In this document: positions 22,823-32,824 of the stretch, in pieces | Numbering within the stretch: position 1 is the stretch's first letter | How the letters are laid out: the number at the start of each line of letters is the position of its first letter | Origin: Smallanthus sonchifolius | Taxonomy: Eukaryota > Streptophyta > Magnoliopsida > Asterales > Asteraceae | NCBI GenBank assembly: GCA_023525975.1 | Contig: CM042027.1 | Span: 13,659,001 to 13,723,000, forward strand | Reading direction: 5' to 3' | Length of the DNA: 64,000 nucleotides | Notes under the pieces: generated by a model | Seen by the model: the letters and a program-made list of their open reading frames with translations, nothing else | What the model was told of the DNA's origin: nothing | The model's database searches: none | Position numbers and translations under genes: made by a program

Positions 22823-23928
22823 TCATCCATAATTCGTGACGTATTGTGAAAAGTTATCGCTATCAGTAGCCATTTTTTTCTTAAACCGTTCAATACGATC
22901 ACTGTATATATTTTCCCATTCTGCTGCATCATCATTTCGGTGCAAATTCCATAATGCATTCGTAGGGGGCATCGGAAAATCTCTGTCTAACTTGACGTGG
23001 ATGAAATGAGCACTTTTGACGTGAACGAACGATACAATTTGATGTTGAGCATGAACATGAGGACCAAACCATAATGGAAAAAATGTTTGATTACCGGCAA
23101 TGCTTAATAGATGAACAATCACCCCAAATCTTTGAGCAATTAGGAGTCCTGTGTATGGCATCCACATCCAACGACTAACTGGCGCGGCTTTCACATCCTG
23201 CCAATCTATTGTGTGACGCAGCCTATCATACTCTTGAAAGGCGATTCTGTCGAAAACAGTTCTCCACCATTCTTCTTTACTGTCCATCTCATGTAGAAGC
23301 TGTTGACGAATAAATAACCACCGGTTTTCATTTAACCCTAAGCCCACAGCTACCGATCGAAAACCACAGTTACCGTCGGGATTTACATCCTGTATACGTG
23401 AAATGTAGGGATGAAACAAAGATGGAATCGAATCCTTAAAACAATTTATATTGTTAACGGCATCTTCCCCAATCATTAATGGAAACCCATGATGGGCGTT
23501 ATCATCTGGTGGTTGCTTTCCTTTACCCGTCGTTGAACGACGGTGTTGAATGACTGAACTCGCTTGTCGAGAGTCCTGTGACGCAATATAGGAGCTATGT
23601 CTCGCAGGGTCACATATGCTTTGTTGGGATCCTGTGAACGAGCTGTTTCTCGTGACATCCTGTTTCCTTTGTTGTTGCTTTTTCAAAGTTGGACGACCGC
23701 GAGTATCTTCTTGTACCATAGGCGCCTTCTTCTTACTATTGATCGGAAATACCACCCCTACGATTCTCGACAACAGACTTTTTTTGACCTGATCGGGTTG
23801 TGACATAATTTTGTTTCTCACTTGACCAAGTACTTTATCCACGTCTACATTTTCATCCTCGACAAACGACGGTTTTAGATCAAGCTTCGTCCAAAAGACG
23901 TCCACCGCATCTAGCGGGATTCTGCCAC
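22823..23928 (-). CDS. OTU-domain exon, array copy 3
   Basis: An intact third copy with the acceptor at 23928 and the stop at 22823. The translation is the same as copy 2. One silent base near the 3' end (TATCGCTATC on the plus strand) agrees with copy 1 rather than with copies 2 and 4, so the copies have exchanged sequence or duplicated in steps. Confidence 0.83.
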
Positions 23929-24510
23929 CTGTATTAAAACGAGATAGTCAGAAAAGTTTGAAATTAGATAAAACAAGATAAATATTAAAAGGTTGACCGG
24001 ACCTGTAGCTTCTTCCTCTGATGAACTATACGCCACGTATAATTCTATACGCTGCGTATAGTTCATCGAATTCAACTTATAAATCTCTATTTCTACGCAA
24101 TTTTAATGACTAATAATCAAAATTAAACCTATATTATATATCACGAGTCTAGAATACGTACCTTTACGAGTAAAAGAGGAAATTTTTGACCCGACAATCT
24201 CAATCTAGCGTCTCCTCGTATGTGTGTGTGTGTTAAAAATGGGGGGCGTTTGGTGTTGTACGCTGGCTCTTCTGAGTATACCGGTCGCTATACGCCATCG
24301 TATAGAACATTACGAGGCGTATAGCTCATGACCTTTGGAATTCCATACGGTACGTATGGATCTATACGTGGCGTATAGTTCATGTATTTTAGTATAATTA
24401 GTATAATTGTATTCTTTTTTTTTGATATAATTAGTATAATTGTATTCTTTTTTTTTTGTTTTCTTTTTTGATATAATTAGTATAAACATGTATTTTATTA
24501 CAAACAAACT

Positions 24511-25064
24511 TCATCCATAATTCGTGACGTATTGTGAAAAGTTATCACTATCAGTAGCCATTTTTTTCTTAAACCGTTCAATACGATCACTGTATATATT
24601 TTCCCATTCTGCTGCATCATCATTTCGGTGCAAATTCCATAATGCATTCGTAGGGGGCATCGGAAAATCTCTGTCTAACTTGACGTGGATGAAATGAGCA
24701 CTTTTGACGTGAACGAACGATACAATTTGATGTTGAGCATGAACATGAGGACCAAACCATAATGGAAAAAATGTTTGATTACCGGCAATGCTTAATAGAT
24801 GAACAATCACCCCAAATCTTTGAGCAATTAGGAGTCCTGTGTATGGCATCCACATCCAACGACTAACTGGCGCGGCTTTCACATCCTGCCAATCTATTGT
24901 GTGACGCAGCCTATCATACTCTTGAAAGGCGATTCTGTCGAAAACAGTTCTCCACCATTCTTCTTTACTGTCCATCTCATGTAGAAGCTGTTGACGAATA
25001 AATAACCACCGGTTTTCATTTAACCCTAAGCCCACAGCTACCGATCGAAAACCACAGTTACCGT
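24511..25064 (-). pseudogene. OTU-domain exon, array copy 4, 5'-truncated at a deletion junction
   Basis: Only the part from GNCGFRS onward remains; homology to the other copies stops at 25064. The Asp of the NPDGNC motif and the whole linker are lost, and the upstream sequence now belongs to the FAR1 exon. The frame continuing from the FAR1 side (ending SCIYI and a stop) differs from the OTU frame, so the join does not make a FAR1-OTU fusion protein. Confidence 0.85.
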
Positions 25065-25873
25065 TCTTTAGATATAAATGCATGAGCGACGCAGAACGAC
25101 TGGTGTGTGGAGGTCACACCGAATGTTTCGTGGCATCATGTTTTGCGAATACAATTTCGCCACCAAAAGTTGTTCCGACTCAGACAGTCTCCTGGCAAAC
25201 GAGTGCGCCTCAAGATGTTGACTAGGATCGTGGTTATGACTGTCATCCTTCACCGTTAATTTCCAATCACCAGTATTTACTTGGTACTCTCCTTCCAATT
25301 TAAAAGGACAACCTGTTTTCTTGCTACCGACACGTCGAACCGTGGCAGTAGATTTACGTTCGCCGTGACGGTCACACACAAGCCACACCTTGATAACCGG
25401 CTCCGACGGGTCGTCGCCTTTTCTCCTCGATCGTCGGGTGACAATGACGTAACCATTCTCACGTCCTCTGCGGACAGCCCAATCCACCAACTGATCACGA
25501 GTCTGAAAATTCTACAACAACGGTACGGTAAAAGTTAAGAAACAACAAACTAAATGTATGCATATATATAGGAATGGTATACCTGGTCAGTTTTATACGT
25601 CACGAAGCTGTCGGTTTGTTGTGTCGGGTAAGAGTCTTCACCGTACACGAAGTCGTCCGTGGGTTGTGTATGGTAAGAGTGTTCACCGTATACGAACTCG
25701 GGATTGCTTAGTGGCTCGTTCAAATCGGGAAACCTTACCCGTTGATTAGAATAAACGTCGGACGAGACCTCCTCCCGGTTCACATCTTGAAATCCAGAAC
25801 TTTGAGGGTTGTTTTCCAGCGACTCGTTAGAATATACCTGAAAACCGTAGTTACCATCCCACCACCAAGACAT
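25065..25873 (-). pseudogene. MULE protein N-terminus with FAR1-type DNA-binding region, truncated
   Basis: Exon 1 is 25873-25583 (ATG; MSWWWDGNYGFQVY..., acidic and aromatic, with VRFPDLNEPLSNPEF and a repeated FVYGE(H/D)SY pattern). It is joined by an 80-bp intron (GT at 25582, AG before 25502) to exon 2, TRDQLVDWAVRRGRENGYVIV. Exon 2 has the FAR1/WRKY-GCM1-type zinc-binding region: KTGCPFKLEGEY with Cys, then WKLTVKDDSHNHD with His-x-His. After NMMPRNI the expected DDE MULE transposase and SWIM zinc finger are missing; unrelated sequence leads into the truncated OTU copy. Known relatives bind the element's terminal repeats. This copy could at most make a short DNA-binding protein. Confidence 0.85.
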
Positions 25874-26025
25874 TGCTATAAATTTTTGAAAACCGTAAAT
25901 TGTTTGAAAATTTTTGAACGATACGTTCAAATGAGAATTGTGCATGGTAAAATACACAAAATTTGGCCCCTATACGCATCGTATAGCTCTATACGATGCG
26001 TATAGACTCCTGGTCAAACCGACAA

Positions 26026-26201
26026 CATCGTATAGGTCAATACGGTGCGGTTTAGGGTACGAGGTGACTTCTGCAACTAGTCATCCATCACATCTCTATA
26101 CGCCACGTATAGACCTATACGTGGCGTATAGCGATGTGATGGATGACTAGTTGCAGAAGTCACCTCGTACCCTAAACCGCACCGTATTGACCTATACGAT
26201 G
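26026..26201. repeat. Near-perfect 87-bp-arm inverted repeat (hairpin)
   Basis: Bases 26026-26112 pair with 26115-26201 with a 2-base centre and, by my reading, one mismatch (CATCT versus CATCG beside the central palindrome). The centre is the CTATACGCCACGTATAG motif; the arms contain GGTTTAGGGTACGAGGTGAC and CTAGTCATCCATCACATC. It lies between the MULE 5' end and its first exon. Confidence 0.95.
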
Positions 26202-26325
26202 CGTATAGGGGTTGGAATGTCTAGGAGTACGATGTTGTCGGGTTTGGGAAATTGTGAAGGCTATACGCATCGTATTGCCCTATACGATGCGTATAGAGCC
26301 CGGTCCAGATAGAAATTCCCGTGTC

Positions 26326-28247
26326 CCATTAGTAGTCCCCTAATTTATACCTAGCACATTAACTACGACTATGACTATGATCCCATAATAAATCAAATAA
26401 GATGTAACTGTCATTGATATTATTGTGATTTGTGAGGTTAACACCCTAATATATAGCTAATGAAATAAAGAAAGAGACATGAAGGAAAATTTCTGGTTAT
26501 CTGTGTATATAATATGACTTGGATTATCTGATAATCATAATAGTTCATTTTCAGATTGAATTATATCGCGGGTACACGAATATTCAATCGGATAAGAATA
26601 AGAGATCCAAGAACAAAAAAATATGAAAGACTGTTAAGAATTTTATATATTTGATACCGATTAAATTCGCATGTATATATGAGCTGAACAGACGTAATGG
26701 AGCGTCATGACGATTATTGGCTGAAACCATCACAACCGTCAATCCATAACGGGTAAGTCATTCTACCACAGAGAGGCGTTCTACTCCGGAGAAGCAAACT
26801 TATTCCGAGTGAGTAAATTGGTTAGCATGACCAAACTAGTCCGGAGGACCATCCTTTAACAGTTTTCACTTCCAAGATCATTTTATGATACATAACAAAA
26901 CATGAAAAACAAAATGTGTGGATGGGTGTTTAGTATATGCCCAACTTAACCCTAGCTGGGCATGGCCCTTTGAACCCCACTAGGGGTTGCCGCTCCTAGG
27001 ATTCTGCTAACCAGGTGTGTCAGTGGGCTTAACCCCCTTGATACAACATGTGTCTTTCACACCAAAAGTAATAAGATCATCACACAAGTTTGCAATCCAC
27101 ACTTACCAACTTGTTTGATGTTTCATTATGACTTCTTATTTATCTTTAAGTAAAACCTAATTACATAAAATAATTAGATAACAAAACTAATAAAATAATA
27201 AATTCAACCTAGTAAGGACATAAATACTTCTATGACAAATCCTGAATCCCAATAAATTATCATTGTAAGTCATGTGATGAAAAAGTAATAGCGGAAAAAA
27301 AGTAAATAAAATATGAACTAATATCATGTATCCTTTTGCACTTTTAGGTGTAATATACTCGCAGCGATCCATCATGAGAAAACTTATTGTTCATAATAAA
27401 ATTAAAAAACTTCTTGTTAAAGGTAAAAGAATAATAAATTAAAAACTAAAAAAGTGGTTCGAAGATCATGTTTCCCACGTCGTCCTCGTTAAAAAAAAGT
27501 CGAAAAAAAGTCGGTTTAGTTTAGCTTTAACCTTAGCTTTTTGGAAAGAAGAGGGGGGTCTGGGTGGGGGGTTTAGGTTTTCGAGGGGGTGGGTGGGGGT
27601 GGGGGTAGGTTTTTGGGTGGTTTAGGTTTTTTTGGGGTGAGTTAGATTTTTGGGTTGGTACTACACATATGCATAATCTTTAATGAGTTTTTTTGTTTTT
27701 CTTATAAAAATGAGTTTTCTCGTAAACTTAACCCTATCTCGATATCCGTTTAACTTTAGCCTCATAATCAATAATTGAGTTATCGGTATTAAAAGTTGTT
27801 TTTTTCTAAAGGCGATCTTTTAATTTGACCAAATTTATTTTCATTTTAACAACCTTTTACCGATTTATGTGTAGGTAGAAAATCAAGCCTTTGGGTCAAG
27901 GTTTTATAGCTATATTTTAACAAACTCTAGACGCCTAGACTTAACCAATTTAATATGGTATTTGTGGCCTTACGCTTACTACCATATAAAATGGAGATCA
28001 AAAAATGAAAGAAAAAAATTGACTAAATAAAATGGTCCATAAAAGGTGACGAAAACTCTGGGATTATTTCTTTGAGTAATCAATTCAAACATTGCTAAAG
28101 GAAGGATAAACAAAATTCTTGAGATTGGTGTTTGGTTAAATACCTCATATGAGAAAAAAGAATGCAGTTTTCAGATTATTCGAAAATAAATTCAACGAGA
28201 AGAATCATGTGGGACCAAAAATTAGGGACGAAGTACTTAACAAACTG
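26326..28247. other. Intergenic with a G-rich MITE copy
   Basis: No gene recognised. 26930-27050 has a GC-richer patch (CTAGCTGGGCATGGCC, CCCCACTAGGGGTTGCC) with a small inverted repeat. The G-rich MITE at 27362-27742 is listed separately. Other sequence is AT-rich without features I can support. Confidence 0.45.
27362..27742. mobile_element. G-rich Mutator-type MITE, copy 2
   Basis: The left end contains GAGAAAACTTATTGTTCAT, and the right end mirrors it (ATGAGTTTTCTCGTAAACTTAACCC). The core has the family marker CCCACGTCGTCCTCGTT and dense G-tracts (27549-27607). The copy is more diverged than that at 7670, and no clear TSD was found, so the ends are approximate. Confidence 0.65.
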
Positions 28248-28615
28248 TAACACCCAAAGTTTTGGGTTCGTTTTGTAAATATGCAAAGTGTGTGATTTTA
28301 ATAGAATTAAAGTGGAAGGGTGTTTAGTATAAGTTTTTACCTAAACTCGAGGAGAATGTTTAAGGAAGAATTATTACGGGTTTGTAAAGTTAATCGATTT
28401 CTCATCTTGGTTTCTTATTTGTATGATTATAGAATTCATCGTGGGATTAGATTTCGGTTATGTGTGTATGTGTTGCGTCGTTTGGCCGGCTACGAGAGGG
28501 TGGAGGTGATCGGCCTTGATGGCCAATGACGACGACGATAATGATGTTCGAAGGCAAAGGCGGTCAAGATGATGGTGGATCGTAGCGGTGATCGGTAGCA
28601 GCAAAGCAATGACCC
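28248..28615. other. Possible LTR fragment or gene leader split by a hAT element
   Basis: The segment starts with TGTAACACCC, a common Ty3/gypsy LTR start, and becomes GC-rich with GGTGATCGG/GGTGGATCG repeats before the hAT insertion at 28624. Sequence after the insertion (31185-31314) may be its continuation. No PPT, opposite terminus or ORF was identified. Confidence 0.3.
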
Positions 28616-28623
28616 AGCAGCGG

Positions 28624-31176
28624 TAGAGGTGTACAAATCGGGTTTTTTAACGAAACCGGTTCGGGTTTAAAACCGGGTCGGGTTGGGCAAAACCCGCTTG
28701 GACCGGGTCGACGTACGAACCGGTTCGGGTCACGAACCGGGTTCAAGGATCATCGAACCCAACCCTACCAAACCGGATCGGACCGGGTTGAAACCGGGTT
28801 GGCTACTAAACCGGTTCGGGTCCAAAACCGGTTTACCCGGATTTTTTTTTAAAAAAAAAACCGTTAATTTTTTAAAAAATTAACCGTTAAAGATATTAAC
28901 TTAACTTAAAAATTACAAAACATACAAAATAAAGTTTAGAAATTACAAAACAAATAATTAAAAGTTTACAAATTAAAAATACATTAAATATAAAAGTCTT
29001 CTTCGTGGATATATTGAAAATCCGGGTAGTCGGTACTAGTCGGATCCCGAACTCCCTCGTAGGAGGTCTTCGCCGATTGCTTCAATCAATCCTCCTTCCA
29101 CCTCGTCCTCGTATATCTCTCCCTCGACTTCGAGTTCGCCTTCAAGGGAAGATATATGTTGTATTCTTTCCGCCGCGTCCAAGTAATCTTTTAAGCAAAT
29201 GCACGTTTCCACCGATGGCGGAGTTAGTCTTGTTCTTCGTAAAGAAACAACCCTGCCACTAACAGAAAAAGCAGATTCCGAAGCTACCGTAGAAGCTTGG
29301 ACGGTTAGTAGATCACGGGCCATAGCGGATAGGACGGGAAATTGGTTTTCCTTCCCTTTCCACCAAGCCAAGATATCAAATGTCTCAAAATCATGAGCAT
29401 TCATACCGGTTAAAAAATCCGAACCGATATATCTACCTAATTCGCTACTTGGGGTATTACCCCGTTGACGTTTACTATTTTCATTAAGTATAGTATTAAA
29501 TAAGTTTAACATTGAACTCCGACTACTACTTGCACTTGATGGAGCGTTTCTAAATTGCTCATGAACGGTAGATGTTGTACCATATTTTTCAACATAAACA
29601 GTAAATAAAGTAGACAAATTTTGTGTAAAAATAGTTTTTGCTCTATCCGTTAAAAATACGTCTTCTTCGTATAAATCCAAACCGTAAATTATTTTTTCAA
29701 TTAAAGTTTCAACACCCGAAACATTTAAGCACGGGTTTAAGGCGGCGGCGCAAGTAATAATCGGAGGCATTTCTTTAAAATATTTTCTAAATTTCTCTTT
29801 CATTGGCGGTATCATTTCTTTAAATACGCCGCCTCGCATGGAATATTCGTTTAATTTTTCCACCATTAAAAAAAGTTGATTTAAAACCAAAGGACTTGTG
29901 GGATAGTAAACTCCCGATAAATAGGTTGTAGCGGTTTTAAAAATATGGAGCATATCGGCTACACCTTCAATGATACCCCAACCCGCTGTCGGAAATTTTG
30001 TTACTTTATTTTGCCTTGCTAGTTGGGCATGAAACATTTGCAAACTTCGTTTTTGTTGAATGGCTTTTTCGAACATGTTACACGTTGAGTTCCAACGTGT
30101 TGAAACGTCCCAATTTGGACCTAAACATTCGGTTTCACCGTCTTTACAAAATTTTATATATCGATGATATCTTCTTTGACTTGTATGAAAAATGTCACCA
30201 AACATCACAAGTTAAACTAAAACCGGTTTTTAAATTTTCAAATTCATTTATTATTTCTACTTTAGCTTTTTTCCACATATTTATACAATCTCTTCTAAGA
30301 GTAGCACGACTTACATGAGTGTAGCGAGGTTGGAGCGTTTGTTGAATAAGCCGAGTCAAACGCTCGTTGTCAAAGTGTTTGAAAGGTAGACTCTCTTGAA
30401 TCACAAAATGCGCCATCCTTTCCCGAACCAAGTCAACATTATACGCAAAAATATTACCTTCGTTTGTCATACTTGGTTGACCTTGCGAAGCTTGAGACTT
30501 TATAACCGAACAATAGTTTTTTTCAATGTGATTCTTCAAAGTTGTGTTTGCGTCTTTTCCAAAAAAATGCCCGCACAACTTGCATCGAGCCTTATGACCA
30601 CCATTCGACATTTCGCATAAATCGAAATGTTGCCAAACATTGGGATTCCTTGTTGTAGGAATAACCCGCACAACCGTGGGAGCACTAACACTTTGAGAAG
30701 CACCAACAATATTAGATTGTTGAGATTCGTTTGCCATTTTGGGAGTTTCGACTTTCGAGCGTGAGCGTTTTTGATAAATAAGAGCGTTTTTGAGAAATGA
30801 GAGCGTTTTGAAATTGTGTGGTTGAACCAATACAACCCACACCTATTTATACAAGTTGTAGGGGCTCCAAAATACAAAAAAAACAAAAAAAAAACGGTCA
30901 TATAGCCGTTCCAACGGCTATAAAACCGTTAAAATCGAAGTTTACAACGGTTCGAACCGGTTTGAGAACCGGGTCGGGCCCGAAACCGGTTTGAGGGTGA
31001 AACCGGTTCGGGTCGGGTTAAGAACCGGTATCCAAAATTTTTTTAAAAACTGGTTACACATCTACGGGTTTGGATCGGGTTTCGGATCAGGTTGGGTGAA
31101 ACCGGTTTGTTTGCGAACCCGGTTCGGGTCGGGTACCGGGGACCCGGTTTGAAACCGGTTTTTTTGCCCACCTCTA
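28624..31176 (-). mobile_element. hAT transposon, internally deleted copy
   Basis: A 2553-bp element with termini TAGAGGTG...CACCTCTA and a perfect 8-bp TSD AGCAGCGG (28616-28623 and 31177-31184). The subterminal regions are filled with AACCGG/CCGGTT variants on both sides (28650-28850 and 30945-31165). It carries the broken transposase gene described next. The close relative at 58945-61798 is intact. Confidence 0.95.
29036..30737 (-). pseudogene. hAT transposase with internal deletion and frameshift
   Basis: The N-terminal part starts at ATG 30737 (MANESQQSN) and has a BED zinc finger (WQHFDLCEMSNGGHKARCKLCG...HIEKNYC), running to LTCDVW and a stop near 30195. The C-terminal part (29036-30202) reads on in another frame from GDIFHTSQRRYHRYIKFCK through WDVSTRWNST to the dimerisation domain (SELGRYIGSDFL, FDILAWWK, VASESAFSVSGRV). 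Compared with the intact relative, about 125 residues between the first catalytic Asp segment (DVW) and KDIF are missing. This includes the second catalytic Asp and the CVAHIINLAVQ region. It is therefore catalytically dead. Confidence 0.93.
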
Positions 31177-31322
31177 AGCAGCGGATTCCATTGACCCACG
31201 CCAAATCACCTCAAAACCAGCCCATATTATAGAAGGCTAACAGGCCCAATAACCTCTATGTTAGGCCCAATCATTGCTTTTTATGAAAGTCCCCCATTCC
31301 AGACTTCCGGTACCCTTACAAT

Positions 31323-31805
31323 TAGGGCTGTAAATGAACCAACCGTTCAACGAACAGTTCATGAACCGTTCAACGAAAAGTTCGTTTACGTTCGTTCATT
31401 TAATAAAGGAACGAACATGAACAAGAAATTCCGTTCGATTAACTAAATGAACGAACATGAACAGAGGTCTCGTTCATTCAATTGTGTTCGTGAACGTTCA
31501 GTAAGTTGTTCGTGAACGTTCGTTCATTTACGTTCGTTTATGTTTGTTCATTTTCGTTTGTTTAAGATGTTCATTAAGATTTTTGTATATTTCTATTTTA
31601 TTTTATCTACACATTTTATATTCTTTAATTTTAAAATTTTTATGCATCATTTCTCTATCCACAATTACTCGATTAGGGCTTCTAAGTTCTCAATTCTAGA
31701 TAATGTAAGCTTCCCTCAATCCTAAATCATGTAAGCATTAGAGTTGACATCAAAAGTCCTAAACATCGCTCTGTTCGATAACGTCCGTGAACCGTTACAA
31801 CCCTA
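31323..31805. mobile_element. hAT MITE of the TAGGGCTGTAAA family, older copy
   Basis: It starts TAGGGCTGTAAATGAACC and ends GGTTCACGG-like sequence followed by CCCTA. The interior is full of GTTCGTTCA / TGAACGAAC repeats in both orientations. The flanks CTTACAAT (31315-31322) and CTTACATC (31806-31813) agree at 6 of 8 bases. A younger copy with a perfect TSD is at 58007-58584. Confidence 0.75.
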
Positions 31806-32824
31806 CTTACATCTGTAAAGTGAGAAGACCGTATAAGGTACAAGTTTTCAAGGCTGGTGTCAACTATTTTGTTTTTTTATATAATTCTACTATGTCTGTT
31901 TTACTTTAAAAGCTTTCGAACTTCAAAAAAGTTCTTTTTTTTACTTTTGTTTTAACAAATTTACAGTACAACTCTAGAACTTTAATAAATTTATCATTTG
32001 CACATTGGATATTCTTCTCTTTTTTTCTTGTTACCAACCGAGTTACGAGACGTGTCATACGCAAAATTATAACAGAGTTGCGCGTGATAGTGTACAAGTT
32101 ATCTAACCACTTGTGTACAACATCGTTATGATTTTTTTAACTCCTTACTTTTTTGAAATAGTTTTGATTTCTTTTCTAAATTTTTACCTGTTAATTTTTT
32201 AAAAATCTTTATTACGGTTTCACTTTTTTGTATAAAGTTTTTGGAATATAACTATCTATTTTGCTCCAACACATTGGTTTGTGTAAAGATTTTTCTTCTT
32301 TTTATATATATATAAAGTTTCGAGTAGGTTTTTTTTATTTCATAAACACTAGCTTTTTTAACGGTTTCAATTTTAATTAAAAATTCTTATGAAGTGTAAC
32401 ACGTTGCAGTAATTCTAATTAAAAATTAAAAATAAGATCTATCCATCTAAATATTAGGCATGGATCATTATCCTTATCCTATAATTTGGCAACACTTCCA
32501 CAAATACATCTTTTCATACAACAAAAATGTAATAAAACGTAACAAACCACCACAAAGAAGCTTGGCTTCAACTTGAAAGAATAATGAGAAATGTTTAATC
32601 TTTCTAAAAGTAAGCACCAAAAAGAGATTTAGGCATATGACAGATTAATATATGCTTAGACAGTCTAAGAAGAATAGTCTAATAATAAATAAACCAAAAA
32701 AATATTTGATTTGATTTAATTAGATTAGATTCAGATGTGAACAGGAAAGTTGGGCTGTTTACTATTTAATAAATGAGGCAACCCATGTCCGTCTGGTCCT
32801 GGTGCATATGTTGTGATATTCTTT
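31806..32824. other. AT-rich intergenic
   Basis: No gene or element recognised. The last 100-200 bases should include the 3' UTR of the minus-strand telomere-binding-protein gene that ends at 32825. Confidence 0.45.

Larger units (their letters stand above)
18940..25064 (-). repeat. Tandem array of 1.69 kb OTU-exon units (three full, one truncated)
   Basis: Unit limits at the repeated CTTCTTCCTCTGATGAAC are 18940-20634 (1695 bp), 20635-22321 (1687), 22322-24008 (1687) and 24009-25064 (cut at a deletion junction). Each unit holds paired palindromes, an AT/poly-T stretch, the OTU exon and the 3' end of the intron before it. By eye the units differ at only a handful of bases. Unit 1 has CCGTCTAAC where units 2-4 have CTGTCTAAC. 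A G/A site near the exon end alternates G, A, G, A over units 1-4. The first unit keeps one extra AGTATAATT. The array is recent or homogenised, or an assembly effect. Confidence 0.93.
16711..26325 (-). mobile_element. Composite Mutator-like element with FAR1, OTU and ATHILA-ORF1-like genes
   Basis: The outer inverted repeats align over about 75 bp. Left is GACACGG...GGAC...CTATACGCACTCGTATAGG...CAATACGAGGCGTATAG from 16711. The right complement is GACACGG...GGAC...CTATACGCATCGTATAGGGCAATACGATGCGTATAG, ending at 26325. Inside, on the minus strand, come an N-terminal exon and FAR1 DNA-binding region (25065-25873), a four-copy array of an OTU-protease exon (18940-25064), and a second GC-rich gene (17244-18569). 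FAR1 plus OTU domains on one gene is typical of some plant MULEs. The DDE transposase core is absent, so this copy cannot mobilise itself. No convincing 9-bp TSD was seen, so the outer limits could be off by a few bases. Class assignment rests on the protein domains and TIR. Confidence 0.8.

Noticed and set aside
19449..23928. Interpretation of the 360-aa frames as separate OTU genes
   Set aside because: Each frame starts at an intron acceptor with no ATG (the first codon of the open frame is GTG), and the flanking intron and palindromes repeat with it. They are copies of one terminal exon.
18940..25064. CRISPR or classical satellite array
   Set aside because: The unit is 1.69 kb and contains an exon; there are no short spacers and only about four copies, inside a plant transposon.
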